A stretch of DNA of 64,000 nt from Volvariella volvacea V23 (Eukaryota > Basidiomycota > Agaricomycetes > Agaricales > Pluteaceae): positions 333,561 through 397,560 of the forward strand of contig KB722745.1 in NCBI GenBank assembly GCA_000349905.1, read 5' to 3'. Position 1 is the stretch's first letter; each line of letters opens with the position of its first letter. Below the pieces are notes generated by a model that worked only from the letters and a program-made list of their open reading frames with translations, was not told the origin of the DNA and ran no database searches. A program made the position numbers and the translations under genes. Positions 11,606-23,600 of this stretch are shown here, piece after piece.

Positions 11606-13735
11606 GAGCCGTAAATAATCCGATCCCCTGGCACGGCACTTCGAATTGCATAGAGGCAAACGACATTTGAAAAGGACTTGCAATGCGTCCCCGTGACCCG
11701 TTGCCCTATCAGGGTTTGGCCGGAGAGGAATACCCACTATGTTAGATGAACGCCGGAGATATATGGCTCATGTCACGAGGCACTAGTGAATATCCTACAC
11801 TTGAAAGGAAAAGGTTGGCAGCGTCTTGGCTTTATCGTAAAATCCCCGGGTTGATATGCGGCACCAGGATCGTCAACGAATGCCATTTGCTCTCGCCCCC
11901 AAGCATCAGCTTCAGAATGGTGGCAACGGGTACGAAGTCCTGATAATCAGAATTGAATGATGATAGTCAAGATCTATTTCGATGCCTGACAGCGAGCACG
12001 GATATCTGATGACCATGACCGTGCGGGCGGGAGTACTGATCTTCGGCGGTTTCCATTGGGGTCGATTGGCGGAAATTAATCTCTGGTCTATTGCCAACGA
12101 ACGAGAAAGGAGTGAAGCAGCGTGTTGCCAATCTGGCCAATCCAGGGGTGTCAACGGTAAAGGATATATTGTACATAGAATAAGATGCATGGAAAACATG
12201 TTGAACGCTATACAAATATGTATGAAGGGTTTCTGATCAGCACAGGCTCACATCTTGGTAATTCGGCTAGGGTGTTTCTGTTAGCAATCACCAACCAGTT
12301 TCAATGCCGCTGAGATTTTTCCCAAATTATTCTTCTACAAAATCATCGGGCTGCGGCGTCCCCGATAGCTTGGTGTTTGGCACCGTTGGTATCTGAGGAT
12401 TATGGACTCAGTCGCAAACGTGGCACTTTCCCTCCGGATACCCACCCCAACTCATCGATGCATCCAGACTTATGAGCCTGTAATGAGGTGGGGAATATCT
12501 GACAGGAAGTTATCCGAAATCCTGATCCCATGTATATTCTTAGGCTTTTGTGATAGTCCTGCCCCCACTCCTATGCAGTTATTTCGGACTAAACGATGTT
12601 AGCTTTTGGCGGTAAGCGTGATTATAGAGGCTCCACCGCTGTGCACCTGCTTCTCTTTTCACAAAGCGAACTCTAAAACATGTTTTAAAAGGTTAGTGAA
12701 CCTACGGCTACCAGTTGCAGGCCAAAATATATTGGGTCATTCCTGGCTCTTGCCTATTTGACTCCTGGTTTGACTGGATTCAGGAATTGAGGAACTAAAT
12801 ACGCATCGTAGCCTAAGCACATCACATCGGCGCTCTACCTCCAATGGGAATCATACCAAATTCTTGGATAAGTTCCGCTTTTGGCTGGACCACATTGTTC
12901 CGGGGCCGAAGTATAAGTGAATCTTTCGCTTGAGTAGTATCTTGGGATTCCCGCAATTTTATAGAAACCAAGGTCAGATACTCAGTTTGGGATGGCAATA
13001 TCGCGAGTTTCCGCACAGTTGGGTGAGGGATCACCATCATTGGTAAAATTGATAACAGTATCCCTCAAACTCCCCCCAATCGAATCCCCAGGCTCAGCTA
13101 TCGGGAAGCCCGCGCCAAGGTTTAGCACTCCGCGAGCACCTCAGTTCTTACACGTGCCAGGAGCATGGGTAGGTTTACTGGAAATGTTAGAGCTTGACCT
13201 GACCATTCAAAAACTTTATCGCACCCTGGGAGGTTTTCGGGTCATCAGATCGCAAATGGTCCCTTCGATCCTTGTGAGATTAGGAACCCAACCGTTCATT
13301 ATCTTCTTTCTTCCCCCATCCCATTTTTGCACCGCTCCTACACGAACAAGTACCCGCAGTCACAAGGCTTGCATCGTTCTGTGCTTTATAGTTGTGAGAA
13401 CTTACATAACTAGGCTGGCCTTCATCCACTCCCAGGCCCTGACTGTGTCCAGGAAGCACTGCTCATAGTATCGGACCCTTACCAAAAATCATCCGTTTGT
13501 CCTTATTTCCCCTGATTTTGCAATAGTTTATAAAGGCAAGTGGTGTTTAGAGCCCAATATCCGTTCAAAGTTCTCCACTGATCCACAGCCTCTTCTCGAA
13601 CGCCTTACCCCGTCATCATCTCCAGCTTCCTACATCCTTACCAACATTGCACTCAATCCACCCGCCCAACTCGCTAGAATCCCCCCATCTCGCTCACTGA
13701 ATAGCCCATTGCCCTGGGTCGAGTCGACGGATCCA
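11606..13735. other. Gene-poor region; may hold unresolved 5' exons of the next gene
   Basis: No intact gene is seen. The frame of the following gene is open upstream from 13736 to about 13441 with no ATG, so one or more 5' exons probably lie between about 13000 and 13700. I could not place them with confidence. The open frame at 12992-13468 may contribute. Confidence 0.35.
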
Positions 13736-16057
13736 ATGGCGCAAACTACACCCCAGAAGGCCTACGACGCGGTAGCTGTTTACCTTTTATGCGAAAAATC
13801 ATCCAATGCCTTTGGCCTCTTCAACCCGTACATGTTCATGCTCGCTGGGATTTTGCCCAACTCAGGTCCAAATGCTGGCCTACCTGTGAGTGCTCAAAAG
13901 GCTTCGCGTCGATGCAACTGTACTGACAAAACCACTAGCTCTCTGCATTAGTACCGCGGGCAGGAGTCGGACGGGACCGCTCAGTCGCACAAGCATATCC
14001 TAACATCATGGAGGCCCTTGATGTGGCCAAAAGTGCGGAGAACACAGAGGGCGTAGATTCCTATCTGTCGGCTGGTATGATCGGTGATGCAATTGAGGTT
14101 AGTCCTAGGGGTGGTCGGTTAAGCGAAAGAATCCACAAGGCTAACAACTAGGTTCATCCAGTATCTTAACTGCCAAACCACCCCAACTACTGTCCGCCAT
14201 CTTATCATCGTGGCTACATCGGCGCCGAATCTTACAGAAGAGGACTCTAAGCCTCTGGTTAACAACCAGCGTATGCCCTGGAAGGAGTTGGCTCTTAAAG
14301 CAAAGCAGGTGATGCACGACGACCTAGATCAAAGACACCCATCTTATCCCTCAATTAGGCTAGCGTTCTGGTGCACGTCATAACCAGTACGAGCGAAAGC
14401 ACCGCCGCTCTCTGGACATTTTTCGATGAATGTGTACGTGGCTCCGCTTCCAAGGTTAGGATGGGGATGATCGATCCATCTTTTGCAGATTCAATGTGGG
14501 GCGTTCGCGGAGGACGCTCTCCCCTTCCCTATCGATCGGAGTAGGGTGCAGATGCGATTGTCTTCAGCGATCAAAAACCCGACAGGTTGGTATTCGCATG
14601 AGTCCAACAAATCTGCTGACTCTAATGACTTTCTGGAAATTCTTTGTGAATCTGGGCTTTGGTGGCGCAGGGAAAGCTCCTTCGGTACGTAAGCTATACA
14701 ATCATGATTCTTCTGACTTCTGTTCCTTACGAGCATTTGCTAGCCTTCACCCTCCCAGCCTCGCAAGCCACAAAGGAGCAAAAAACGGCATGAACCTTAC
14801 GCGACGCAATCACGGGTTGCCATGCCACTCTCCCCAACTGAGGGGAATCTTGTTGAACAAATTCAAATGAGATTCGGCTTACACCACAGTAAACGGGGTC
14901 GAAAGGAAACAAAAAAGCCTAGTGAGCCCTTTTGTCGCGATGCCAAAATCTCCGGACCTACAGCAACGAAGGAGATATTCATTCCTGATGCTGTGCTGAA
15001 CATGAACCACTCACGAGCTGGCGGGGAGCCTATGCCCCTTATTTCTCCCAGAACGCCGTCCAGTCAATTCACACCCTCGTATATTCCCAAGGAGGAACAA
15101 TTGATTACTAATTCACCTTCGATGTACCTATCGTCATTATACTCAACCCAAGAGACCCTATCGCCGTCTACACCCCTCGCGTATTCGCTTCTACAGCACC
15201 CTGAATCAACGGCGTCTACACCTTCGTCCTCCCAGGGATACCAGGTTGCACATCCACAAACCACAGTGGGAGACGTAGCTCCTAACGTATCAATTGCACC
15301 TGCAAGCGAATCCAATCAATACTGGTATCCCTATTTGCAGCCCTCTGTTGCCGGCACGCCACAAGTCAAGAATCTAGCCCAACCACCCACGATGATCTAT
15401 CGACATGAGGACACTACGCAGATTCACCCCATTGGTCACGGGTCTTCCTTCGGTATAACGGCACACAGCAACTCCTCAACTACAACGGAACCGCTGCCAC
15501 CTATCAATTATCATACTGTGTCACCTTCATTCGGATACGATCCGAGTCAATTCACTGATGGCATGGCCAGCTGTGTTCCTTCTCCCTCGGGGACAACGTT
15601 TTCATCCTCTCTCCTTACCCCCGAGGAAGATGGAGCCTACCACCTGACCACGGGTCAAAGCTTGGTCCTATCATCGACCTCGAGTACTCCGGCACGAGAC
15701 CCAGCCATCCAACAACGCCTAATGAACCAGAGTAAACCGATTTCCCTATCCTCTGCGCAGTCATACGATAACTGGATAGATCACGAGCCCTTCTCGTTCG
15801 CTGCGGATTACTTCACTGCCACCAATGCTCTCGCAATGAGGTATTTCCGTACAGACGCTAACAACGCAGTTGATTTCAATGAAATCAACGCTGAATCACT
15901 CCCTATGTTTGGCCCTCCACCATCGGATACGACAGGTGCAATTTACAACTCCCATTTTGAGTCCGGTCAGCAGGCCAATCATGTGGCCAGAAGTAATTTT
16001 GTCTCGTATACCCTTTCCAACGCCACGAGTCTGGCTGCGATGGGGTGGGCAGGGTGA
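13736..16057 (+). CDS. vWA-domain nuclear protein resembling Mediator subunit 25
   Basis: Seven segments join in phase: 13736-13885, 13939-14097, 14162-14308, 14359-14433, 14489-14585, 14671-14684 and 14744-16057 (651 aa from this ATG). The N-terminal third looks like a vWA fold: NIMEALDVAKSAE, then RHLIIVATSAPNL, then a W-x-x-L-x-x-K helix and ASVLVHVITST. This matches the order seen in Med25 vWA domains. Next come a basic stretch (KPQRSKKRHE, likely nuclear targeting) and about 400 residues rich in Ser, Thr, Pro and Gln, as in transcription co-regulators. Mediator bridges activators and RNA polymerase II. The true start is probably upstream, because the frame stays open to about 13441 and the first vWA strand is missing here. 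One exon is only 14 bases. The family assignment is tentative. Confidence 0.55.
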
Positions 16058-17271
16058 TCACATTTTCTGAGTGGAAGGGACCTGGCTTCTTTTCCTCACC
16101 CCGCACTTGCACTTGATGGCCATCTGCTTCGCATCACCATTATCACATTACAAGGGCGCACCAATCAATCTAACTTATTCATTTGTTCAGTCTCTTGAAT
16201 TCTTATTGCCATCTCAAGGTTCGTTCTTGTTTCCGTCTCCGACTCAAGCTTTCATCATTGACCGCCTTACTCCAGCCGCTCCTTCTCGACCCCTTACGTA
16301 CCTTTCGCTTCGGTTCCCAGTCTGCAGGTCTAGCAGTATATCACCGCCGGCATCATTTCTCACCCGCCTTCCTATTCAAACCTAGAATGCAACGCAGAAA
16401 AGTACATTAACTCGCAAGCGATGGATCCCGGAAGGATTCCCGAAACTATGACATCCATTCTAATTTCCTTCTTCCATCACCTACGGCAATCGTGCGCGGA
16501 AAAAAAAGAGGATTCGTGCAGAATTTCTAGGCCATCTATGACCCTAATCCGAAAACAATGTCCCATTTATGCTTCCCTTTTTTTCATCGCCTTCGGGCCC
16601 TCCTATCATCTGTTCATCTGTCCTTCTCCATTCATTCCTCATCCTGTCGTGCCTTTCCCCCCTCTTATCTCAGCTCTCCTATCCCATTGGATTATCAAAT
16701 ATTTCTATTGTCATTTTCTCCGACTTACCGCTGCCTTGAGTTCTAGAACACGTCTCTGGTTTCCGTTGACTTCCATTTGTAAATGTTTTCGCTTGCTATC
16801 GTTGTACACGACCCATCTCGCTTGGGAATCTATGGCTATGTACTTCTATCATCCTTTTTCTATTGAACAATCCTATATGGACAGTATACAGAATTTTGGG
16901 ACTCGGCGAATATACCAGATGCTTTATAGACAATCCACACTGATCTTCGCGTAGGTCTGACCCGTTTCGAACACCTCAAGGATGGTGGCGTTTTATCTGA
17001 TAGAATGCTTTTTGATATATTAACATCGTATGCAGCTGTAAATTACAGATATGGGATGAAAGATGCCTCTAGTACAAACTTAGAATGATCACGTTGATGA
17101 GGCGGCGACTAACGACGCATGGCCCCGAGGTCCGAGGGCCAATTATAAACAAGTAGAAATGGTCGCAACCGATAAAAGATACTTGCACAGGGTTACGGAC
17201 AGTTGTCTCCCCGATCATCGTAACCCTGTCTAAGACCAACTTGAACGTACCATATGTGTATGTTTGAGTCC
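16058..17271. other. Intergenic between convergent genes
   Basis: This T-rich stretch holds the 3' regions of the vWA gene (plus) and PRP46 (minus). The open frame at 16421-16954 is hydrophobic because of T-rich sequence and has no motif, so I do not call it. Confidence 0.5.
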
Positions 17272-19068
17272 TTAGTTTGCTTGCTCGGCGTATATCTGTT
17301 GGGTGACCACACGTTTGAGGAGAAGCATAGAAGAACAGTAAGGGTATAGGTTTCAGTGGGATAAATGAATAACGCGGAGTGGAATCCCTAACCTTGATTG
17401 TTTTGTCTGCACCACCGGTAATTAATCGTGTGCCTGTCATATCAAATGTTGAACAAAATACACCCGCTTCGGCCTCGAGGGAGCCAGGCTGGGGAATATC
17501 CTCCAGATTCTGGAATGGCGTTCCCGTGTCGTAATCCCAAAATGTNNNNNNNNNNNNNNNNNNNNNNNNNNNNNNNNNNNNNNNNNNNNNNNNNNNNNNN
17601 NNNNNNNNNNNNNNNNNNNNNNNNNNNNNNNNNNNNNNNNNNNNNAAGTGTGCCATTGTCACCTGTGATCAACGGCTCCAAGTAAGAAAACGAGGCAATG
17701 GAAAGGTTTCAAGACCTGTACACACCGCCAGAGAAGAAAACGCCTTCTGAGTTCACCGATAGGGTATTTATGATGGCACTGTGTCCACTAAAGTTGAACA
17801 CGAAGGTTCCTTCGGGGCACTTCCACTTCTTGATGTTATTGCCTCCAGCTGATCCAGTTGCGAAGGAGTACTCTGTAGGGTGGATTGCGAGCGCTCGTAC
17901 AGATTTTTTATGGTGAGTAAGGGTGACCATGGTCTTGCCAGCAGCGAGATCCCATAACCTAATGGCACGGAGTTAATGATCTGAGATAATCTCGAACAGG
18001 GCTAGCCACACCTTACTGTTGAATCCATACTACCGGTTATCACCTGAGGGTCTGAATCCTGGCACTTGACATCCGCTACTGTTGCAGTATGGCCTGCCAA
18101 AACGTGAATTTGAGCCTTCGTCCGCATGTCCCATACTCTAGCCGAAGCGTCACGGCCCGATGTGACGAGAATATCAAGAGTAGGGTGGAGTGAGAGGGCG
18201 TAAACCCCTGATAGATGTCCATGGTAGTGCCGTATCACTTTGTTGGCCTCCAGATCCCAGCATTTCACCATCTATATGGCAGGTATAAGTGGGCACACAG
18301 CAACCGGTACCCGATACCATAATGCCTCACCTTATCTTCACCGCATGAGAACAAGTATGGATGGCGTGATGAAACAGCCAGCCCTCTAACAGTCGAGATG
18401 TGCCCCGTGAGTGACAGCTTCAATTCTCCAGATGCTAGGTCCCATATTTTGATTACACGGTCCCCTGCACCTGTTGCAAACCATTTATTCCCTGGCTCCA
18501 CAGCAACACTACGAACCCATCCCAAATGCCCAGAAATCACACGCATAAGCTTCCATGGAGGGTGATATGTAGGCTTAATAGTCCGTGTTGTCTTGTGCAG
18601 GGTGAGTGCTTGGGAGAGCTTAGCGGCAGATGTGAATGTCGACTGCTGTGCTTTAGGGCCGTTGTCGATCGTCGCAATCATACGCGAGGTACTTGAATCA
18701 GCTGTAGCTATGTGAAAGATTAGCAAGCATGTCCAGAAAACGCGCATATACTCGGAGGACTCACGTCCTGTAATCATCTTCCGTTGTTCTTTTGGACGTG
18801 CAGGTCCAACAGCACCCTGCTGATTCAACAGAGCTTGTGGTAGCTCCTTGAAGTCTCGGTATTCGTCGTTCATCTTCGTTGCCAGACGGAGCCGTATACT
18901 GCAACAGGACTGTCAGAATGCACCTCCGGCCGGACCGATGATTTGTTGCACATACCTTTTCTCCTCGTCACGCATAGACTCATCTGGATCCGCCTCAAAG
19001 ACGGCGCGCGTACGCTTGGCATTTTGCTGATATAGGTTGTTCAACGAAGGGAGAGCTGTGGTGGCCAT
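17272..19068 (-). CDS. PRP46: Pre-mRNA splicing factor PRP46/PRL1 (WD40)
   Basis: Seven exons join in phase: 18956-19068, 18765-18898, 18331-18707, 18012-18271, 17726-17958, 17393-17662 (containing a 100-N gap) and a last 24-base exon 17272-17295 ending IYAEQAN. After a basic N-terminus comes [20 protein letters not shown] and a run of WD40 blades ([55 protein letters not shown]), the order seen in yeast Prp46, plant PRL1 and human PLRG1. The protein is a core part of the Prp19-associated (NTC) complex that activates the spliceosome in the nucleus. Part of one blade is hidden by the gap, and the frame across it does not close with exactly 100 bases, so the gap length is nominal. The gene is read head-to-head with TFIIS. 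Confidence 0.92.
17546..17645. other. Assembly gap (100 N) inside PRP46
   Basis: Exactly 100 Ns, the conventional filler for a gap of unknown size. It removes part of a WD40 blade between the codons for DNGTL and TFWDYD. The flanking phases disagree by one base if the length is taken as 100. Confidence 0.98.
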
Positions 19069-19280
19069 TGCTAGGCACGGTCAACGATGACGGGGAAAGG
19101 AAGAATGTTTTGTTTGCACATGTTAGGGGCTACCAGGTTCCCATGTGCCAAGTGGCCAGCACTCCTTCACCACCACTGTCACCGCAAGCCGTAGCCGTAT
19201 CTCGTCGGGTTGAGCATTGGTCGTTATTTCCAGAAATCTATCTGTATTCGTAGCTAGTTGAGCGTAGCGAGGAAACGAAC
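19069..19280. promoter_or_regulatory. Bidirectional promoter of PRP46 and TFIIS
   Basis: The two start codons are 212 bases apart on opposite strands, so both promoters and 5' UTRs must share this space. I see no clear TATA box. This is inferred from layout only. Confidence 0.55.
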
Positions 19281-20675
19281 ATGTCCACAGACGCGGCCGA
19301 GTTAAGAAAACTCGTGAAACAGCTTCAAGGCGCGTCAATTTCCGCGGTACGAGTAATTTCCCTATGTGTAACCCGTTACTTTTCGTTGAACATCGTTCCT
19401 TATCTCCTCTCACAGGATATCATCGGGATTCTGAACATACTCAAGTCAAATTTCGAAGTTAATGAGCAAATCCTAAGGGCGAGCATTTCAAGTTCTTGTG
19501 TCCGTTTCTCTTATCTAATGCCTATGACCTGTCAATCAGGAAAGCAAAGCGGGTCTAGCTGTAGGCAAGCTGAGATCGCACGATGACAAGAGCGTTTCAG
19601 ATCTCGCTAAAGAAATCGTCAAAAAGTGGAAGGGCGCGGTGGAAAGGGCAAAACAGAAGGACGGTGGCAGTGGCGCTGCAGGTGGTGGCACGACTCCAAA
19701 GCCTGCGAATAAGCCCACCAATACTGGTGCGTGTGGCTATTTCTGCTTCTCAGGCAACCTACTAAAGCACCTTAGCTAAAAAGCCAGCGGCTGCAACACC
19801 TGGAACGCCCGGCACTCCAACCAGCAATTCATCTGCGCGGAGTGCAAAAACTGATGGTGTCAAGGCATCAACGGGTGATGCCACACGGGATAAGTGTGCG
19901 GAGTTGCTTTACGACGCCCTTGCTTCGGATTCCGGTGCCCGTGAGTATGCCTTGGTTCATTGTCGAGGCTATCCGCCTAAGCATTCCCAGCTTCCGAGCT
20001 TATCCTTGAGAAGGCAATAGCTGTTGAGAAGGTGGTCCATAAGGATCACGGCGGCACAACAATGCAATACAAGTCTCGAATCAGGGTTCTGTTCGTCAAC
20101 CTTAAGGACAAGCACAATCCTTCGCTGAGGGAGAATGTGGTTGCAGGAGAGATTTCTGCTGAGAAGGTTGCACGGATGACTAGTCAGGTAAGCATCAAGC
20201 CCTGCTGTTTATCGTCTTCCCTTACAACCATTTCTCTCAGGACATGGCATCCGAAGAACGGAAGGCCGCTGACAACAAGATAAAAGAAGAAAACTTCTTC
20301 AACTCTCTAGGGGCTGGCGAGCAACAGGCAGAAACGGATGCATTCCAGTGTGGTCGATGCAAACAAGTGGGTTCTTTGCAGCTCACCATCTTTTGGATGA
20401 TTCTGACATCCAATACAGAGGAAATGCCGTTATCGTCAGGCTCAAACGCGTAGTGCCGATGAACCTATGACTGTGAGTAGTTCTTTCCATCTGTGAATCG
20501 ACTAATCTTAATTCGCCGTTTGACAGACCTTCGTAACGTGAGTCCTTAGTTTGGAACGCGATTTTCTCTCACTAACATGTTTCCATTCAGTTGTGTCAAC
20601 TGCGGCAACAGGTAGGCCCCTGTCCTTTTGTTGACCCGCGTCGCTCACAAATTTTACAGGTGGAAATTCTCTTAG
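19281..20675 (+). CDS. DST1: Transcription elongation factor TFIIS
   Basis: Ten exons join in phase: 19281-19346, 19416-19478, 19540-19726, 19776-19940, 19991-20187, 20241-20366, 20419-20472, 20527-20537, 20591-20611 and 20660-20675 (301 aa). Domain I is at about 1-80 (ILRESKAGLAVGKLRSH), followed by a Pro/Ala/Thr linker, domain II (about 130-225, VVHKDHGGTTMQYKSRIRVL) and the C-terminal zinc ribbon with FQCGRCK and TCVNCGNRW. The ribbon holds RSADEPMT, whose Asp-Glu pair is known to enter the RNA polymerase II funnel and stimulate transcript cleavage in arrested complexes. The second intron appears to be GC-AG (GCGAGC at 19479), since any GT alternative inserts residues into conserved domain I. 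The zinc ribbon is split over tiny exons, one of them 11 bases. Confidence 0.95.
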
Positions 20676-23600
20676 ACATCAAGCATCCGCCACACACGTT
20701 GGTATGGCATTTATATGGTGCAGGTTTTCCTGCAGTACACCTGAAAGCTATGTACGTTTGAGTCCGTTACGTTACTGTATGCAGTTGCCCGGTCTGTGCT
20801 TCCCACATCCGCCTCGTTTTGTTGATACCCTCCCACGCATGTCCAACACGCTAAGAGCAGCGTATATTCGTATGCCTTTATAAACCTTTGAGATTAAGCA
20901 GCTTTGGTGGCACTTCGTTCACCCTAATCATACTGGATTATTTAAAATATAAATAATGATCATGTGACTTATCAGCGGCAGTTACCGGTTCTTGGCCCAA
21001 CTTATTCCAAGTACTACAGACATACCCACAGGTGGGCAGCTTCACGGTGGGGCAGCCTTAGTGTTATCTGTATTATTGAAAGCGTTAGGCAAAACTTAGA
21101 TCAAGCTGTTATCCGTTAACGGCCACCATGGGGCGTGTTCATCTACTACAGACCGGTTCGGTCTCCGTTATTATATAGTTTATCACTAGGAAGCAGGTTC
21201 TAGGAACCCTCATTTCGGATGTTTTTCGATGGCCATGTTTTGATCCAGCGTTAGGCAAAAAGCCCGCATCCTGTTACTCCTAATGACCCGATGCCGGCGG
21301 CCAGGTATGACTTCATATTATCCGTCGTTTGAAGCTTCCATTCGACCACTAACTTCTCGATGGTCCATTCAGTTCTGCGCACCTTCCAGGTGGCCAGTAG
21401 GCCGTCGTCCCAGTAGAGTGGACCGTAGGCCCCCGAGCTTCCTGGTTTTTGGCACAGCGAGATTTGAAACCGCTGATCTGGGTCCGCCCTGGAAAATCAG
21501 GTAGGATTCCCATCGAAGAAAGTCCCCATTTTGACAGTGTATTAATACTAAATGCATGGCGACTCCGACTGGGATCAAGATAGCGGGTTTCACAAGCACA
21601 TTGACTCTATATCTCGCTCTTTACCGTACACCAGGGGGTTGGCAGTCATCTGGCCTGATGATCCTACCATCCTAGATTCGTTTCCAAAGTCGGACGTCGC
21701 ATCGTGAAATTACCGTAATGGCGTATCGGCGTTCTCCACAAAGATCAAGCACACTGTGAGAAAACTTTGTGTCCTTTGTTAGGTTAGGGATTTCAATTGA
21801 TCGCTCTACTATCTGCTCCAATCCTTTGATTCCTCGCAAGTCTATCAGCAACGAGACTACACCGACTCCGAGATGAGTACAATGGTAACGATGACGGGTG
21901 GAAACCTCTCGCGCAGACTCAAAAGTCCATCGGCCCTTACAGCAGCCCTGTGAGATTGCGCATTGCGCCTGTCACAATGGCTCGATCCGTGGGGTTTACT
22001 GGAGTTGGGTAATAAATTGAAGTAACGAGATTCAGTTCCGGTGCTATGGTAATAACCTGTTGAACTGGTAAATCATGGAAGCGGGAAGGCGCCCGGATTA
22101 GTGGGTGTATGCATGACCACCATTCCTTGTGAACGTAAACGGTGAACGGATTCTGACAGTGGTCAACAAGTGTCGCAATACGCAAGCTACAGAAAGACAA
22201 GTCGTGGGATGAATTTGCACTCGTCTCATCAATTACACAATACATTGCGTAACAACAAGGGGGCAAATGTGCTGAAGTGATCTTGATCAGTCCAAACGCC
22301 ATATGGACGCACTGAGCTAAAGATAAATCATCGATGGATCAAATATACAGATATTCACCCTGAAAATCTTTGTGGTAAGTCTCCAACAAGGGTCGCAGTG
22401 CTGATCTTCAATCCTGTTACCTATGGATCGTGATTGCTAGTTATAATGAACATATATAAGGATACAACGATTTTAGCATCATCTTGCCACAAAAGCCCGC
22501 CCACGGGTGTTAAAATCTTGGTTGTCCAGGGTAAAGCCCGTCTCCGATCCCTTAATTTCGACACAAGACCTTTACACCCAGATTTACCTGTCCTCGCAGC
22601 GCATAGTCCACAAGACCCACGAGGAAGCTGCGAACTCCCCGCCAAAGCTATGTGCTCATACATATAGCCGATGAAGAATGAAGGCGCAACATCTCTAGCC
22701 ACTGCGTTGAGGTCATCGGGCCCGCGAACAGAGAAGACTCCTTTAGTCCTAGACTATTCGCATTGTTCGCGAAGCGAAACTCGAGTTGCAAGTACGTGCA
22801 TATGTATAGCGATAACTGGCGAGTCCAATTTCCAGTGCGCAGCGCATTCGAATTAGGGTTTCACCCCAGAATTCTGAATTGACTCGATTTAGTAATGGGT
22901 TGTTGGACAAGCCAAATCGATTTATAACTTTAACAATTAATTTGCAGTAATGGGTTGAAGTGCCCGAATTCAATGCTCCAGGTAATACCGCTATTCGATC
23001 GCAGCCGGTTCTTGACGCGATGAGAGCTGGTCGCCGCGACTACGTGTATGATGTGGGCTAGTAGGTATGAGCTGCCCTTGGGATGGTTGATGCACCACTG
23101 AGTTGGTGACCCACGGAAATTGGATCGATAAACTGAGAATGTTTGACGCTCATCTGCTACTTCCCAATATGCTGATGAACGCGTTTACCTCGTTGAATCC
23201 TCCCTCTAGTGATTTGGGGTGAACTGCTGGGATTAGAACGAGCACAGCCACAAAGGCACCATTTCGAAAACCCCCTCGATAAGCGACAATCGTGGGGTAC
23301 CTCAAAATGCTTGGCTGGCGCCAATTCCTATCCCGTCGATCATACATAACAATACGTGCATCAAGTCAACAGAGGTTCACTTCCCGTTTGCTCTCTCTGA
23401 ACTTGCCGTTTGACTCGGACATTCTGGACAGACATGCATTGTGCGCATGTTCGGAGCAAGAATCTCAAGCAGCTGAATGTTGTACGTAGTGGATCAGATA
23501 GGATTTTGGGGTACCGTATGGGCTAACTCGATCAATTCCGAACCGATCATCAACCACAAGCGATTGACCGTGGTCACTGTCCGTTACGGTGTATGCCTCG

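Noticed and set aside
16421..16954. 177-codon open frame
   Set aside because: T-rich 3' region giving random hydrophobic sequence; no motif and no intron logic.
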